This document shows, one piece after another, positions 7,551 through 16,888 of a DNA stretch of 64,000 nucleotides. Each line of letters starts with the position of its first letter. Within the stretch, counting starts at the first letter, position 1. Origin of the DNA: Bacillota bacterium (GTDB lineage: Bacteria > Bacillota > Clostridia > Acetivibrionales > DSM-27016); contig JAEWDM010000026.1 in assembly GCA_023390115.1 (NCBI GenBank), positions 62,001-126,000 on the forward strand. The letters run 5' to 3'. Below the pieces are notes generated by a model. The model was given only the letters and a program-made list of their open reading frames with translations. It was not told the DNA's origin and ran no database searches. The position numbers and the translations under genes were made by a program.

Positions 7551-7766
7551 TTATTTTATCTCTTTTCCTGTATCGTTTAATACAAAGCTACCTGTAAATG
7601 TTGCATCACAAGCCCTTGCAATATTTCGTAATTCATTTTCGGAAAGACTATCACGGTGCAGCTTTGCGCTCATATTTTGAACCGTTTTCCCTAATCTGCC
7701 GGGTAGCTCAGTCATTGTCATATCGTGTTCTAACAACAAAACTTTAACTAATTTCGCCATGCCCAT
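7551..7766 (-). CDS. Small XRE/Cro-like HTH protein (71 aa)
   Basis: The protein MGMAKLVKVLLLEHDMTMTE then LPGRLGKTVQNMSAKLHRD has the helix-turn-helix pattern of short element-encoded regulators, followed by SLSENELRNIARACDATF and a beta-like tail. It is a longer relative of the 55-aa protein at 7112-7279; the two are separated by the isochorismatase fragment, suggesting an old duplication with later insertion or decay. It is divergent from the XRE regulator at 7959. Confidence 0.6.
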   Translation of the reverse strand: MGMAKLVKVLLLEHDMTMTELPGRLGKTVQNMSAKLHRDSLSENELRNIARACDATFTGSFVLNDTGKEIK

Positions 7767-7875
7767 GCGGAATTACTCCCTTATCTTGTTTAATTATATA
7801 CTTAAAAATTGATAATAACAAATAAAAAAGCAATACCTCAACTTTCCCCTTTAATATTTTAAAGTAATGTATAAA

Positions 7876-7936
7876 TTGATAACATTTAATATCAAAATAA
7901 AAAAAGATTCATATTGCTATCTTTTTATGATATAAT
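7876..7936 (+). promoter_or_regulatory. Extended -10 promoter and upstream dyad for the XRE gene
   Basis: TG-A-TATAAT (7928-7936) is an extended -10 element about 25 bases before the GTG at 7959. Upstream, TTGATA (7876-7881) and TATCAA (7890-7895) form a 6-bp dyad that could be an operator. Confidence 0.5.
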
Positions 7937-7958
7937 TATTCTAAAGGATGTGACATGG

Positions 7959-8579
7959 GTGATCGGCAGGCGTATAAAAATGCTCCGGGACGAAAGGCAC
8001 TTAAGCCAGGAGAAGCTGGCTTCGGTGCTCGGCGTAAGCCGGATGACTGTTAATAATTATGAGAATGAAAAGCGGGCTCCGGATATTGATTTTGCCAGAC
8101 ATATTGCGGACTATTTCGGGGTAACTGTGGAGTTTCTGATGGGCCGTACGGAGTATCGCTATAAACGGGATATAAAAGTCTCTCTGGAGAGGGCCGAAAA
8201 GCTTTTTAGGATAATGGAGAAGCTTCCGCAGCCAGATATTCAGGAGATGGTTTCCTCTTTGATTGGAGCTCTGGAAAAGGCGGCGGATACAGAGCTGGCT
8301 GAGGATATTGTGCATGTATTAAATTATTGCTGTATGAATATACGTGGGATGTTGTGCGAGTATGAGAGCCTGCAAAGTGAAATAGTGAACCCTGTCGCTG
8401 AATTAAAACACCGGCAAGTTCCTATAGACCAGATTCGGCTTGCAGTCCGGCACAAGCCAAGTGTAATCTGCGGCTCGGCATTTCATGCGTCCAATATGAT
8501 AAACGACGAATTGAAAGCTTGTGCCAATAATATGCAAAAGAAGCTTGAGCATATGGTCGAGGAGGAGCTTCGGGAATAA
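7959..8579 (+). CDS. XRE-family HTH transcriptional regulator
   Basis: About 206 aa. An N-terminal XRE helix-turn-helix (IGRRIKMLRDERHLSQEKLA, LGVSRMTVNNYENEKRAPD, IADYFGVTVEFLMGRTEY) is followed by a helical C-terminal region of unknown role. The GTG at 7959 is chosen: AAAGGA lies about 10 bases upstream and the HTH begins immediately. An upstream in-frame GTG is also possible. It sits 33 bases before a P-type ATPase on the same strand, so it probably controls that operon. The effector is unknown. Confidence 0.8.
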   Translation: MIGRRIKMLRDERHLSQEKLASVLGVSRMTVNNYENEKRAPDIDFARHIADYFGVTVEFLMGRTEYRYKRDIKVSLERAEKLFRIMEKLPQPDIQEMVSSLIGALEKAADTELAEDIVHVLNYCCMNIRGMLCEYESLQSEIVNPVAELKHRQVPIDQIRLAVRHKPSVICGSAFHASNMINDELKACANNMQKKLEHMVEEELRE

Positions 8580-8612
8580 CGCCTCGAAAAAATTTAAAGG
8601 GATGGTGATGTA

Positions 8613-11312
8613 GTGGAAAAATGGTATGATAAAAGTATATCCGGGACATTGGGGCACTTCAGAACAAACGCGAATATGGGTCTGTCTGGGAATGAGGCTG
8701 CTAAAAGGCAGAACGAGCACGGAAAAAACGAGTTTGCAAAACAAGAAAGAGTCAGCCTGTTCAAGGCGATATTGCATCAGCTTAGCGATATTTCCACTAT
8801 TATCCTGCTGCTTGCGGCTGCCCTGTCTTTTGGGCTGGCTTTGCGGCATGGAGAAGGGTTTATAGAGCCTATCGTCATTTTATCGATTGTAATTTTGAAT
8901 ATTACTCTGGCTATTACTCAGGAGCGAAGCGCCGAGAAGGCATTGGAGGCGCTGACTGATTTAAACGCTCCTAATTGCATTGTGCTGCGGGATGGAATAC
9001 GGCAGGAAATTGAAACCGCCGAGCTGGTTCCGGGGGACATTATTTCCCTTCAGTTAGGGAATATGGTGCCTGCTGATGCGCGGCTGCTGGAAAGCACCAA
9101 TCTGCAAATTGATGAGTCTGCATTGACAGGGGAAAGCGAACCGTCGGAAAAGGATGCCGGCATTCTGCTTGAAGGAAATGCGGCAATAGGAGATCAGTGC
9201 AATATGGTATTTTCCGGCTGCCATGTGACATCGGGACATGGTCTGGCGGTGGTGACGGCTACCGGAATGGCCAGCCAGATAGGCAAGATTGCAGGTTATC
9301 TTAATAACTCCCAGAAAATCAAGACGCCTTTACAGAGGCGACTGGTGCAGGTTTCAAAATCCATCAGCATAATAGCCATCGGAGCTGCGGTTTTCCTCCT
9401 GGTGCTGGGTATCTTGCAGGGAGAATCCTTCTGGACTATGGTTATGCTGGCTGCTACTCTTGCTGTTGCGGCTGTGCCCGAGACCTTAAATCTTATTGTT
9501 ACTCTATCGCTTTCTCATGGCGTTAAAAATATGGTTAAAAAGAATGCCCTGATCCGGAAGCTGCCGGCAGTGGAGACTCTTGGCAATACGTCGGTCATAT
9601 GTTCCGACAAGACAGGTACGCTGACTCAGAACAGGATGTCGGTGCAGAGGCTTTGGATTCCGGGCGGCGAGGCTTTTGATGCAGAGGATAAATTTACGCA
9701 GGAGCAGGGCGAGGTTTTAATTAGATTTGCGTTGGCCAGCAATGCCACAGTCCAAACGATGGAAGACGGTTCACAGCGAATCATTGGAAATCCCACGGAA
9801 ATGGCCATTATGCGTTTAATGAGTGAAAAAGGCTATTCCAAAGAGAGCTATGAGCAGCAGCATCCGGTGGCAGGGGAAATTCCGTTTTCCTCTGAGCGCA
9901 AAATGATGACGGTTATTGTGAGAGAGCCGTCAGGCGGATATATTATACTTACAAAGGGCGCTCTCGATCGCTTGCCGCTGGCTCCTCTGGATGAGGCAAC
10001 GAAAAAAGCTGTTGCGGATGTCCACGAGTCTTTTGCCGGAGAGGCACTTCGCGTTTTGGCCTTGGGGGTCAGGCACATTGATGTGCTTCCGTCCTTAGAT
10101 GCTGTGGATGAAATCGAAAGAGATCTGTCCCTGTGCGGGTTAATCGGCCTGATTGATCCGGCCAGGCCGGAAGCGGCGCAAGCAGTAGCTAAAGCTAAAA
10201 TGGCGGGAATCCGTACTATAATGATCACAGGAGATCATGCAGCGACGGCGAGCGCTATAGCACGAAAAATCGGAATTCTCAAGGATGAAAAAGAGGTAAT
10301 TACGGGGCAGCAGCTTCAAAATATGTCCGATGAGGAGCTCTGTGATAATATACGCCAGTATTCAGTATATGCCAGGGTTTCCCCCGAAGACAAGATACGT
10401 ATCGTTGAAGCCTGGCAGGAAAACGGAGAGGTTGTTTCAATGACCGGAGACGGTGTCAACGATACTCCTGCGTTAAAGGCGGCGGATGTAGGAATTTCAA
10501 TGGGAAAAAGCGGTACTGAGGTTGCCAAAAGTGCCTCCGATATGGTGCTGACCGATGACAACTTTGCAACTATTATTGATGCGGTAGAGGAAGGCAGAAA
10601 TGTGTACTCCAATATAAAGAAAACCATTTACTTTTTGCTGGTGTGCAATATTTCAGAAATTGTCATTATGCTTGTTGCACAAATGAAGGGCTGGGGAATT
10701 CCTGTGACGCCTATTATGCTGCTGCTGGTAAACGTGCTGGGCGACGGAGTTCCGGGATTATACCTGGCAAGGGAAACATCCGATCCCAGGCTTATGGACA
10801 GAGGACCTATACGGAGGGATGAAAGCTTTTTAAGGGGAGGACTGCTGAAGGTTATTATAAGGCAAACCATTGCCTGTGCAGCAGTTGTTCTGATAGGCTA
10901 CTATATTGGAGCGTTTGTTTTGCTGCCAGGCATGTCTGCTCCTTCTCAGGCAATTGGTCAGACGGTAGCGTTTCTGGTTCTGGGATGGACTTCCATTCTG
11001 CATCTGTTTACCGTGAGAAGCAGGAAGTCTGTATTTAAGCGCACTATTAGAGATAATCCGCAGTTGCTTTTCAGTGCTATTGCAATGATTTCCATGTTCG
11101 CTTTACTGGCGGCATTTCCAGTAGTAGGAAGATTTTTTGATTTAACAGGCATCGGAAGCCTGCACTGGCTTATTGCTGCCGGATTGTCTATTTTGCCTAC
11201 TATTATAGCCGAGATATCAAAGCTTATAGATAATCGTACGGAAATTCGCGAAATCCGTGAATACCGGAATCGTGTCATTCGGCATCGTGCTCACAGGGAT
11301 GAGGATTTCTAA
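8613..11312 (+). CDS. Divergent cation-transporting P-type ATPase (P2-like)
   Basis: An 899-aa membrane cation pump. Order: N-terminal cation-ATPase domain, M1-M2, actuator domain with LTGESEPSE, M3-M4, phosphorylation site CSDKTGTLTQN (Asp near 332), N domain, hinge MTGDGVNDTPALKAADVG, and M5-M10. It resembles Ca2+-type pumps, but the M4 ion-binding motif is PETLN (Glu near 290) instead of PEGLP, and M6 reads NVLGDGVP where Ca2+ pumps have NLVTDGLP; M5 keeps NISE. The transported ion is therefore uncertain. The GTG start follows AAAGGGATGG. It lies just downstream of the XRE regulator, a likely regulator-transporter pair. Confidence 0.85.
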   Translation: MEKWYDKSISGTLGHFRTNANMGLSGNEAAKRQNEHGKNEFAKQERVSLFKAILHQLSDISTIILLLAAALSFGLALRHGEGFIEPIVILSIVILNITLAITQERSAEKALEALTDLNAPNCIVLRDGIRQEIETAELVPGDIISLQLGNMVPADARLLESTNLQIDESALTGESEPSEKDAGILLEGNAAIGDQCNMVFSGCHVTSGHGLAVVTATGMASQIGKIAGYLNNSQKIKTPLQRRLVQVSKSISIIAIGAAVFLLVLGILQGESFWTMVMLAATLAVAAVPETLNLIVTLSLSHGVKNMVKKNALIRKLPAVETLGNTSVICSDKTGTLTQNRMSVQRLWIPGGEAFDAEDKFTQEQGEVLIRFALASNATVQTMEDGSQRIIGNPTEMAIMRLMSEKGYSKESYEQQHPVAGEIPFSSERKMMTVIVREPSGGYIILTKGALDRLPLAPLDEATKKAVADVHESFAGEALRVLALGVRHIDVLPSLDAVDEIERDLSLCGLIGLIDPARPEAAQAVAKAKMAGIRTIMITGDHAATASAIARKIGILKDEKEVITGQQLQNMSDEELCDNIRQYSVYARVSPEDKIRIVEAWQENGEVVSMTGDGVNDTPALKAADVGISMGKSGTEVAKSASDMVLTDDNFATIIDAVEEGRNVYSNIKKTIYFLLVCNISEIVIMLVAQMKGWGIPVTPIMLLLVNVLGDGVPGLYLARETSDPRLMDRGPIRRDESFLRGGLLKVIIRQTIACAAVVLIGYYIGAFVLLPGMSAPSQAIGQTVAFLVLGWTSILHLFTVRSRKSVFKRTIRDNPQLLFSAIAMISMFALLAAFPVVGRFFDLTGIGSLHWLIAAGLSILPTIIAEISKLIDNRTEIREIREYRNRVIRHRAHRDEDF

Positions 11313-11367
11313 AATTGAATATTGCCCTCTTTAAGTTGAATTTTTGATTCTCAAAGCAATCAGTATA

Positions 11368-11376
11368 TGTTACAAT
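11368..11376 (+). promoter_or_regulatory. Extended -10 promoter for the AraC gene
   Basis: TG-T-TACAAT at 11368-11376 is an extended -10. The expected transcript start near 11383 would make a GTG at 11387 almost leaderless, which supports the downstream start at 11450. Confidence 0.5.
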
Positions 11377-11449
11377 ATAGTTAGATGTGACTAACTTTTA
11401 TTCGGACTTTCTGATGCGGGAGGCAAACAAACGTAGGGAGGCTTCAATT

Positions 11450-12433
11450 GTGGTATTTAAGGAACAGGAAATGGGCAGAAATGTCAACGTGCTCTGCAGG
11501 AATGATAATTGCTCGGTTATGCAGGTGCGCGACAAAAGCGGAGAAGGCGTTATGACTGCTTATGATGTGTTTACGGGCATTTACGTTATTTTTAACGATT
11601 TTCATATGCAGCATTGCATCTCGGAGTTTAATCCGGATCAGGAGATGTTCTGTATTGATCATTGCCGTGAGGGACGCATTGAATGGGAGCTTGACAATTA
11701 TAAATACATTTACTTCGAGTCCGGGGATATGCAGATTAACACCCGCACCTACCATAAACATGATTTCTCCTTTCCCATGAGGCATTATCATGGTATTACA
11801 ATCGGCTTTTTAATGGATGAGGCTGAGCAATCCCTGAAAAATGTGATGGAAGGCATTTCGGTTGACTTGCATAAGCTTAAGGAAAAATTCTGTCCGGAGA
11901 ACCGGCCGTTTATTATGAGGGCGGGGAAGAGAATTCATCATGTGTTTTCAGAGCTGTATGAAGCGCCGAAGCATTTAGATCATATCAGAATGAGCTATTT
12001 CAGAATTAAGGTTCTAGAGCTTTTGCTTTTCTTAGAATCCATTGAAACTCCCGGTATATGTGAGGAGCGCCGCTATTTCTATAAATCGCAGGTGAGGAAA
12101 ATCAAGGAGATTGCTGAGTTAATTACGGGTAATCTTGAAAGCCATTATACTTTAGAAGAGCTCTCAAGGCGTTTTGATTTTCCTCTAACTTCGATGAAGC
12201 TTTGCTTTAAGGGCGTATACGGAACCTCTATTTATGCCTTCATAAAGGACTACCGAATGAACAAAGCAGCGGTATTACTAAAGCAAAGCAGTAAAACCGT
12301 CGCTGAAATAGCCGGGGCCGTGGGATATGAAAACCCCGGTAAGTTTGCTGCGGCCTTCCATTCGGTAATTGGCATGACACCCTCGGAGTTCAGAAAATAC
12401 GGCGTCCAAATGGATTACCCGGCACATTCTTAG
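11450..12433 (+). CDS. AraC-family transcriptional regulator
   Basis: About 327 aa. The N-terminal part is a sensor region without a clear family match. The C-terminal 100 residues hold the two AraC helix-turn-helix units (YTLEELSRRFDFPLTSMKLC and VAEIAGAVGYENPGKFAAAF, ending MTPSEFRKYG). The GTG at 11450 is preferred: GGGAGG is 8 bases upstream and the promoter lies near 11371. The open frame extends to a GTG at 11387. It is followed by a hairpin and the two ABC exporter genes, and AraC plus paired ABC exporters is a recurring arrangement in Clostridia, often for iron or siderophore-like compounds. The substrate is not shown by sequence. Confidence 0.85.
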   Translation: MVFKEQEMGRNVNVLCRNDNCSVMQVRDKSGEGVMTAYDVFTGIYVIFNDFHMQHCISEFNPDQEMFCIDHCREGRIEWELDNYKYIYFESGDMQINTRTYHKHDFSFPMRHYHGITIGFLMDEAEQSLKNVMEGISVDLHKLKEKFCPENRPFIMRAGKRIHHVFSELYEAPKHLDHIRMSYFRIKVLELLLFLESIETPGICEERRYFYKSQVRKIKEIAELITGNLESHYTLEELSRRFDFPLTSMKLCFKGVYGTSIYAFIKDYRMNKAAVLLKQSSKTVAEIAGAVGYENPGKFAAAFHSVIGMTPSEFRKYGVQMDYPAHS

Positions 12434-12464
12434 AGCGGACACAAATCAATAAGCGCCTTATAAT

Positions 12465-12496
12465 AAAAGGAGAAGATAATTCTCCCTTTATTTTTT
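12465..12496 (+). terminator. Terminator or attenuator before the ABC exporter pair
   Basis: AAAAGGAGAA (12465-12474) pairs with TTCTCCCTTT with one bulge, then ATTTTTT. It ends just before the GGAGGTGG ribosome binding site of the next gene, so it may attenuate the ABC genes. Confidence 0.6.
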
Positions 12497-12508
12497 GGAG
12501 GTGGTTTT

Positions 12509-14311
12509 GTGGATTATACAAAGGGAAATAAGCAAAGAGGAACCTTTTCCTCTGTCATATTTTTCGCAAAGGAATGCAAGGGAAAAATGATATTATCGGT
12601 TATTTTTGCGCTTTTAAGCGTCATAGGCGGGTTGATTCCGTTTTGGGGAGGCTATCAGCTAATAACGCTGTTTTTTAACGGAAACGCAAAAACCGAGACT
12701 ATTCTCTTCTGGGGTGCAATCAGTGCGGCAGGCTATGTTTTAAAGCTGCTCTTTTACGGAATCTCAACGTCCTTCTCGCATATTTCGGCATATAAAATTC
12801 TTGAGAGCATTCGCCTTGCGCTTTGTGGCAAGCTCTTGAAAGCCCCGCTGGGGGAGGTGCTTTCAAGAACATCGGGAAGCCTGAAAAGTATAATTGTAGA
12901 CAGGGTGGAAACCATAGAGCTTCCCCTCGCGCATATGATACCTGAGGGCATCTCAAATATCTTTCTTCCGCTTTCGGTATTCGTCTATATGTTCTTTATC
13001 GACTGGCGAATTGCCTTGGCGTCACTTGCAAGCGTGCCCTTCGGGGTGCTTGTGTATGCTGTTATGATGCGAAATTACAGTTCGCAGTATGCAAGGTTTA
13101 TGGCGGCTGAAAAGCATGTAAACAGCTCGATCGTGGAATATGTGGAGGGCATACAGGTAATTAAGGCGTTTAACCGCTCTTCGGGCTCTTATGAGAAGTT
13201 TGCCCATGCTGTGCGCGACTTCCGTGACTTTACGCTGGACTGGTTTCGCTCAACGTGGGGACTGATGAATCTTGGCAACTCAATACTGCCCACAACGCTG
13301 TTTGGAATACTGCCGGTGAGTGTGCTTTTATACGCTGGCGGAGTGCTTACTCCGCCTCAGATTACCTTATCCATAATACTATCCATGAGCATAATAGCGC
13401 CTGCAAGCTGGTTTACAATTGCTGTGAACGACTTTAAATCTATTCAGTATGCAATCCGTGACGTTAACACAATTCTGGAATTGCCGGAGCTTCCGGAACG
13501 AAAAGAGAATGTCTTTGTTCCGGACTATGACATTTCTCTAAAGAATGTCTCTTTTGCCTATAATGAAGCAGGGGGCAATGTCCTGCACAACGTAAGCCTT
13601 TCCATCCCCAAGGGAAGCTTTACCGCCATTGTCGGCCCGTCAGGCGGAGGAAAATCGACCATAGCCAGATTGATTGCGCGCTTTTGGGATGTAAGCAGCG
13701 GGCAAATAACCATCGGGGGCAGGGATATCCGTGATATCCCATTATCGCAGCTTGCCCGGCAGGTCAGCTTTGTTACTCAGGATAATTTCCTGTTTAACTG
13801 CTCACTGCTTGAAAATATTCGTCTGGGTAAACCAAGCGCAAGTGATGAGGAGGTTTTTGAGGCGGCAAGGGCGGCGCAGTGTGAGGAGTTTATCGGGAGG
13901 CTTGAAAACGGCTGGCAAACTGCGGCGGGAGATGCGGGCGGTAAGCTTTCGGGAGGAGAGAGGCAAAGAATAGCCATTGCCAGAGCGATTCTGAAAAATG
14001 CACCCATTGTTATTCTTGATGAAGCGACGGCCTTTACCGACCCTGAAAATGAAGCCCAGCTTCAAAAATCCATAGGGGAGCTGGCAAAAGGAAAAACACT
14101 GGTTGTAATCGCTCACAGGCTTTCCACTGTCAAGAATGCCGATAAGATTGTTGTTGTAAAGGACGGTACAGTATCTCAATACGATACGCATGAGCGGCTG
14201 CTCCAAAGCAGCAGGCTGTATGCCGATATGTGGAGTGCCCATATCGGCGCAAAGGGCTGGGCAGCGACAAGTGAATCGGCATCAGAAAAGGAGGCAATGC
14301 AAAATGCTTAA
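12509..14311 (+). CDS. ABC exporter, fused permease-ATPase (first subunit)
   Basis: A 600-aa half-transporter. About six transmembrane helices occupy residues 25-320 (for example ILSVIFALLSVIGGLIPFWG), then the nucleotide-binding domain: Walker A GPSGGGKST, Q-loop SFVTQDNFLF, signature LSGGERQR, Walker B IVILDEATAF, H-loop IAHRLS. The D-loop region reads ATAFTDPENE. GTG start after GGAGGTGG. Its stop overlaps the start of the next gene by 8 bases, so the two are translationally coupled and probably form a heterodimer. An adjacent AraC regulator likely controls it. Confidence 0.9.
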   Translation: MDYTKGNKQRGTFSSVIFFAKECKGKMILSVIFALLSVIGGLIPFWGGYQLITLFFNGNAKTETILFWGAISAAGYVLKLLFYGISTSFSHISAYKILESIRLALCGKLLKAPLGEVLSRTSGSLKSIIVDRVETIELPLAHMIPEGISNIFLPLSVFVYMFFIDWRIALASLASVPFGVLVYAVMMRNYSSQYARFMAAEKHVNSSIVEYVEGIQVIKAFNRSSGSYEKFAHAVRDFRDFTLDWFRSTWGLMNLGNSILPTTLFGILPVSVLLYAGGVLTPPQITLSIILSMSIIAPASWFTIAVNDFKSIQYAIRDVNTILELPELPERKENVFVPDYDISLKNVSFAYNEAGGNVLHNVSLSIPKGSFTAIVGPSGGGKSTIARLIARFWDVSSGQITIGGRDIRDIPLSQLARQVSFVTQDNFLFNCSLLENIRLGKPSASDEEVFEAARAAQCEEFIGRLENGWQTAAGDAGGKLSGGERQRIAIARAILKNAPIVILDEATAFTDPENEAQLQKSIGELAKGKTLVVIAHRLSTVKNADKIVVVKDGTVSQYDTHERLLQSSRLYADMWSAHIGAKGWAATSESASEKEAMQNA

Positions 14312-16052
14312 GACAATTCGAAAAATCATCAACTGGACGGGCGAGCGGAAAAGCCGCCTTTACCGGGGCTTTTTATGGTCGTTTCTGCACTCTATGTTTG
14401 TTGCGATGCCAATTATGGGAGCCGCTTATATTCTGGAGCTGATGATAAAGGACTTTAACGGTGAAAAAGCACTGGACCCCATCTGGGCCTTGTGGGCGGT
14501 TCTGTTTATGATTGCCATGGTTTTGGGAAGATTCCTGTTTGCTTATTTAAGGGCGACCTTTCAGGATAGCATAGCATATGAAAAAACCGCTGAAGTTCGC
14601 ATGAGGATCGGCGATATATTAAAACGGGTTTCGCTTGGCTTCTTTGATCAAAACAACGAGGGGGAAATTCTCGGCGCCGTCACAACGGATTTAAGCGTGC
14701 TTGAAATGTATTCCATGAAGATGACGGATGTTTACGTTGGCGGTTATATCAGTGCATTCACTATGATCTTATGCCTTTCCTTTTTCAGCCGCGAGATTGC
14801 ATTGATTGCAATAGCGGGCATTATTGGCTCGGCAATATTTTTGCATATTCTTAACAGGCGAAGCTGTAGAAATGCAAAGGTGCATCAAATTGCGCAGAAT
14901 AATCTGATTGCCTCCGCACTTGAATACATCCGGGGCATTTCGGTTGTAAAAGCGTATGGGCAGGAGGGAGTTTCGGCGGACAGGATAAGAAACGCGTTTA
15001 ATGCCCACCGCAAAATCAACGTAAAGATCGAGCTCGATTATGTTACGGTAAATTGCCTGCATCAGCTTTGCTTAAAGCTTTCCTCTGTGGGAATTGCGGC
15101 TGCCGCTGCGTTTATGGCGGTAAATAACGGCATTTCCGTGTCATTATTCCTTATGTTCTGCATATTTTCATTTGTAATCTTTACTCAGGTGGAGCAAATC
15201 AATAACGCCGCGCACACCCTTGAATTGATTGAGGCTACCTATGAGAAGCTGGCTCGGATCGAGCAGGTTAATTTTATTGATGAAGCTTCCAAAGATAAAA
15301 AGCTTCATGTCTTCGGTGTGAATTTTGAGGAGGTATCCTTTGGCTATGACAGCAGAAGGGTCCTTGATAATATTTCCTTTACCGTTCCGCAGGGGACGAC
15401 AACGGCAATTGTGGGTCCGTCCGGAAGCGGAAAGACAACGATATGCAATTTGCTTGCCAGGTTTTACGATGTAAACAAGGGCAGAATTTCTATCGGCCCC
15501 ACCGATATCAGAGAATTGAAATGTGACAGCCTGCTGTCCAATATCAGCATGGTCTTTCAAAATGTTTATCTCTTCAATGATTCCGTCATCAACAATATCC
15601 GTTTCGGCAAGCCCGACGCTACGGCGGAGGAGGTCATAGACGCTGCCAAAAAGGCATGCTGCCACAGCTTTATTACAAACCTGCCGCAAGGATATGAAAC
15701 TGTCGTCGGCGAGGGAGGCTCCTCCCTTTCGGGCGGAGAGAAGCAAAGAATCTCCCTTGCCCGTGCCATTTTAAAGGACGCGCCCATTATAATACTTGAT
15801 GAAGCGACAGCAAGCGTTGACCCTGAAAACGAATACGAAATGCAGAAGGCCATTTCCATACTGGCAAAGGGTAAAACTATGCTTGTAATCGCACACCGCC
15901 TTGCAACAATTGAAAATGCCGATCAGATTGTGGTGCTTGATGAAGGCAAAATCGTTCAGAAGGGAACGCATAAGGAGCTTATGAAGAAGGAGGGGCTGTA
16001 TAGCCGATTTGTGGCTATCAGGCAAAAAGCGGAAAGCTGGAGTATTGTCTAA
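14304..16052 (+). CDS. ABC exporter, fused permease-ATPase (second subunit)
   Basis: A 582-aa half-transporter with six transmembrane helices followed by a nucleotide-binding domain: Walker A GPSGSGKTT, Q-loop SMVFQNVYLF, signature LSGGEKQR, Walker B IIILDEATASVDPENE, H-loop IAHRLATI. The ATG at 14304 has AAGGAGG upstream and overlaps the end of the first subunit gene (14304-14311). An upstream extension to 14190 would overlap that gene by over 100 bases and is not supported. It is the last gene of the operon; a terminator follows about 90 bases later. Confidence 0.9.
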   Translation: MLKTIRKIINWTGERKSRLYRGFLWSFLHSMFVAMPIMGAAYILELMIKDFNGEKALDPIWALWAVLFMIAMVLGRFLFAYLRATFQDSIAYEKTAEVRMRIGDILKRVSLGFFDQNNEGEILGAVTTDLSVLEMYSMKMTDVYVGGYISAFTMILCLSFFSREIALIAIAGIIGSAIFLHILNRRSCRNAKVHQIAQNNLIASALEYIRGISVVKAYGQEGVSADRIRNAFNAHRKINVKIELDYVTVNCLHQLCLKLSSVGIAAAAAFMAVNNGISVSLFLMFCIFSFVIFTQVEQINNAAHTLELIEATYEKLARIEQVNFIDEASKDKKLHVFGVNFEEVSFGYDSRRVLDNISFTVPQGTTTAIVGPSGSGKTTICNLLARFYDVNKGRISIGPTDIRELKCDSLLSNISMVFQNVYLFNDSVINNIRFGKPDATAEEVIDAAKKACCHSFITNLPQGYETVVGEGGSSLSGGEKQRISLARAILKDAPIIILDEATASVDPENEYEMQKAISILAKGKTMLVIAHRLATIENADQIVVLDEGKIVQKGTHKELMKKEGLYSRFVAIRQKAESWSIV

Positions 16053-16138
16053 AGTGCCAAATCATTGTGAATTCTCTCAAATGTCTCTAAAAAACCAGTT
16101 TTAACTGTTGTAGCCATATGCATTTTATTCGGATTGCA

Positions 16139-16180
16139 ACCCGCCTGTTCAGTATGCTTACGTCAGGCGGGTTTTATTCT
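16139..16180 (+). terminator. Intrinsic terminator of the AraC/ABC operon
   Basis: ACCCGCCTG (16139-16147) pairs with CAGGCGGGT (16164-16172), followed by TTTATTCTT. Confidence 0.85.
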
Positions 16181-16515
16181 TCAATTTTTTGTTGCTGCCG
16201 GCCTGTCAGCCTATCCGTAAGGACAGGAAAATGCAGGATATACTTCCGGTAAAGCTTATTTCCAGTCAATTTCATCATGCACAGTGGTTTCTCCGGCTCC
16301 AAATTCCGAGAGCATATTTGTCATATCCACAATCTGCTTCTGGCTCCTTGGCATTTACTATTGCGTACCTTGGGCGCTCCCGACGATAGCCAAGTTTTTT
16401 TTAGCTGCCGCTTTACGGTAACATAACTGGGTTTAAAATGCTTCAAATATGAAGGATATGCTATAATCTATGATATAAATTTTACTTCTTTTAGGTGTAA
16501 TGTATGATTATATGT
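16181..16515. other. Gene-poor spacer with an extended -10 promoter
   Basis: No convincing gene is seen here. A 32-codon minus-strand frame (16256-16354, starting MPRSQKQIVDM) has no ribosome binding site and is not called. The right part holds TG-C-TATAAT at 16459-16467, a plausible start of transcription into the regulator region. Because the regulator's leader was duplicated downstream, this promoter would now give a leader of more than 350 bases. Confidence 0.4.
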
Positions 16516-16643
16516 CTTTATGAGACAGGAATTTGTTTTTTTATAAATATTAGAGCCGCTACGATGATAAGAGAATTATGGGGAGGATCATTATGAAATA
16601 TCTGCAACCGTATGATGAAGTCTTGCGTTCCTGGAAAGGGTGT
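16516..16643 (+). repeat. Repeat unit A, copy 1, with truncated regulator start
   Basis: This segment closely matches 16757-16888. It includes a ribosome binding site (GGGGAGG) and an ATG at 16592 that opens MKYLQPYDEVLRSWKGC like the intact regulator. It then runs into repeat B and stops at about 16666. It is the remains of a duplicated regulator gene with the body deleted. Confidence 0.8.
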
Positions 16644-16756
16644 ACTGTTGAATTTTACAGTTTATAGCTATTATTTAAAAAACTGTATTAAAGCACAGTA
16701 TCTTTCATTGCAAATAAATTATATAAATTTATTATGATAAATTCTAAAGCACATCA
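16643..16756 (+). repeat. Repeat unit B, copy 1
   Basis: 114 bases identical to 17644-17757 at all but two positions. Its end carries the first codons of the downstream polymerase/ligase gene (MINSKAH), cut off by a stop soon after. Together with unit A it shows that the stretch 16757-17757 was once tandemly duplicated. Confidence 0.85.
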
Positions 16757-16888
16757 TACTTTATAAGACAGGAATTTGTTTTTTTATAAATATTAGAACC
16801 GCTACGATGATAAGGAGAATTATGAGGAGGATTGTTATGAAATATTTGCAACCGTATGATGAAGTCTTGCGTTCCTGGAAAGGGTGTA
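16757..16888 (+). repeat. Repeat unit A, copy 2 (leader and start of the intact regulator)
   Basis: The second copy of unit A. It covers the untranslated leader, the GAGGAGG ribosome binding site and the first codons of the regulator at 16837. Differences from copy 1 are scattered single bases. Confidence 0.8.

Noticed and set aside
16256..16354. 32-codon minus-strand frame starting MPRSQKQIVDM
   Set aside because: No ribosome binding site, no known family; kept only as a note for the spacer.
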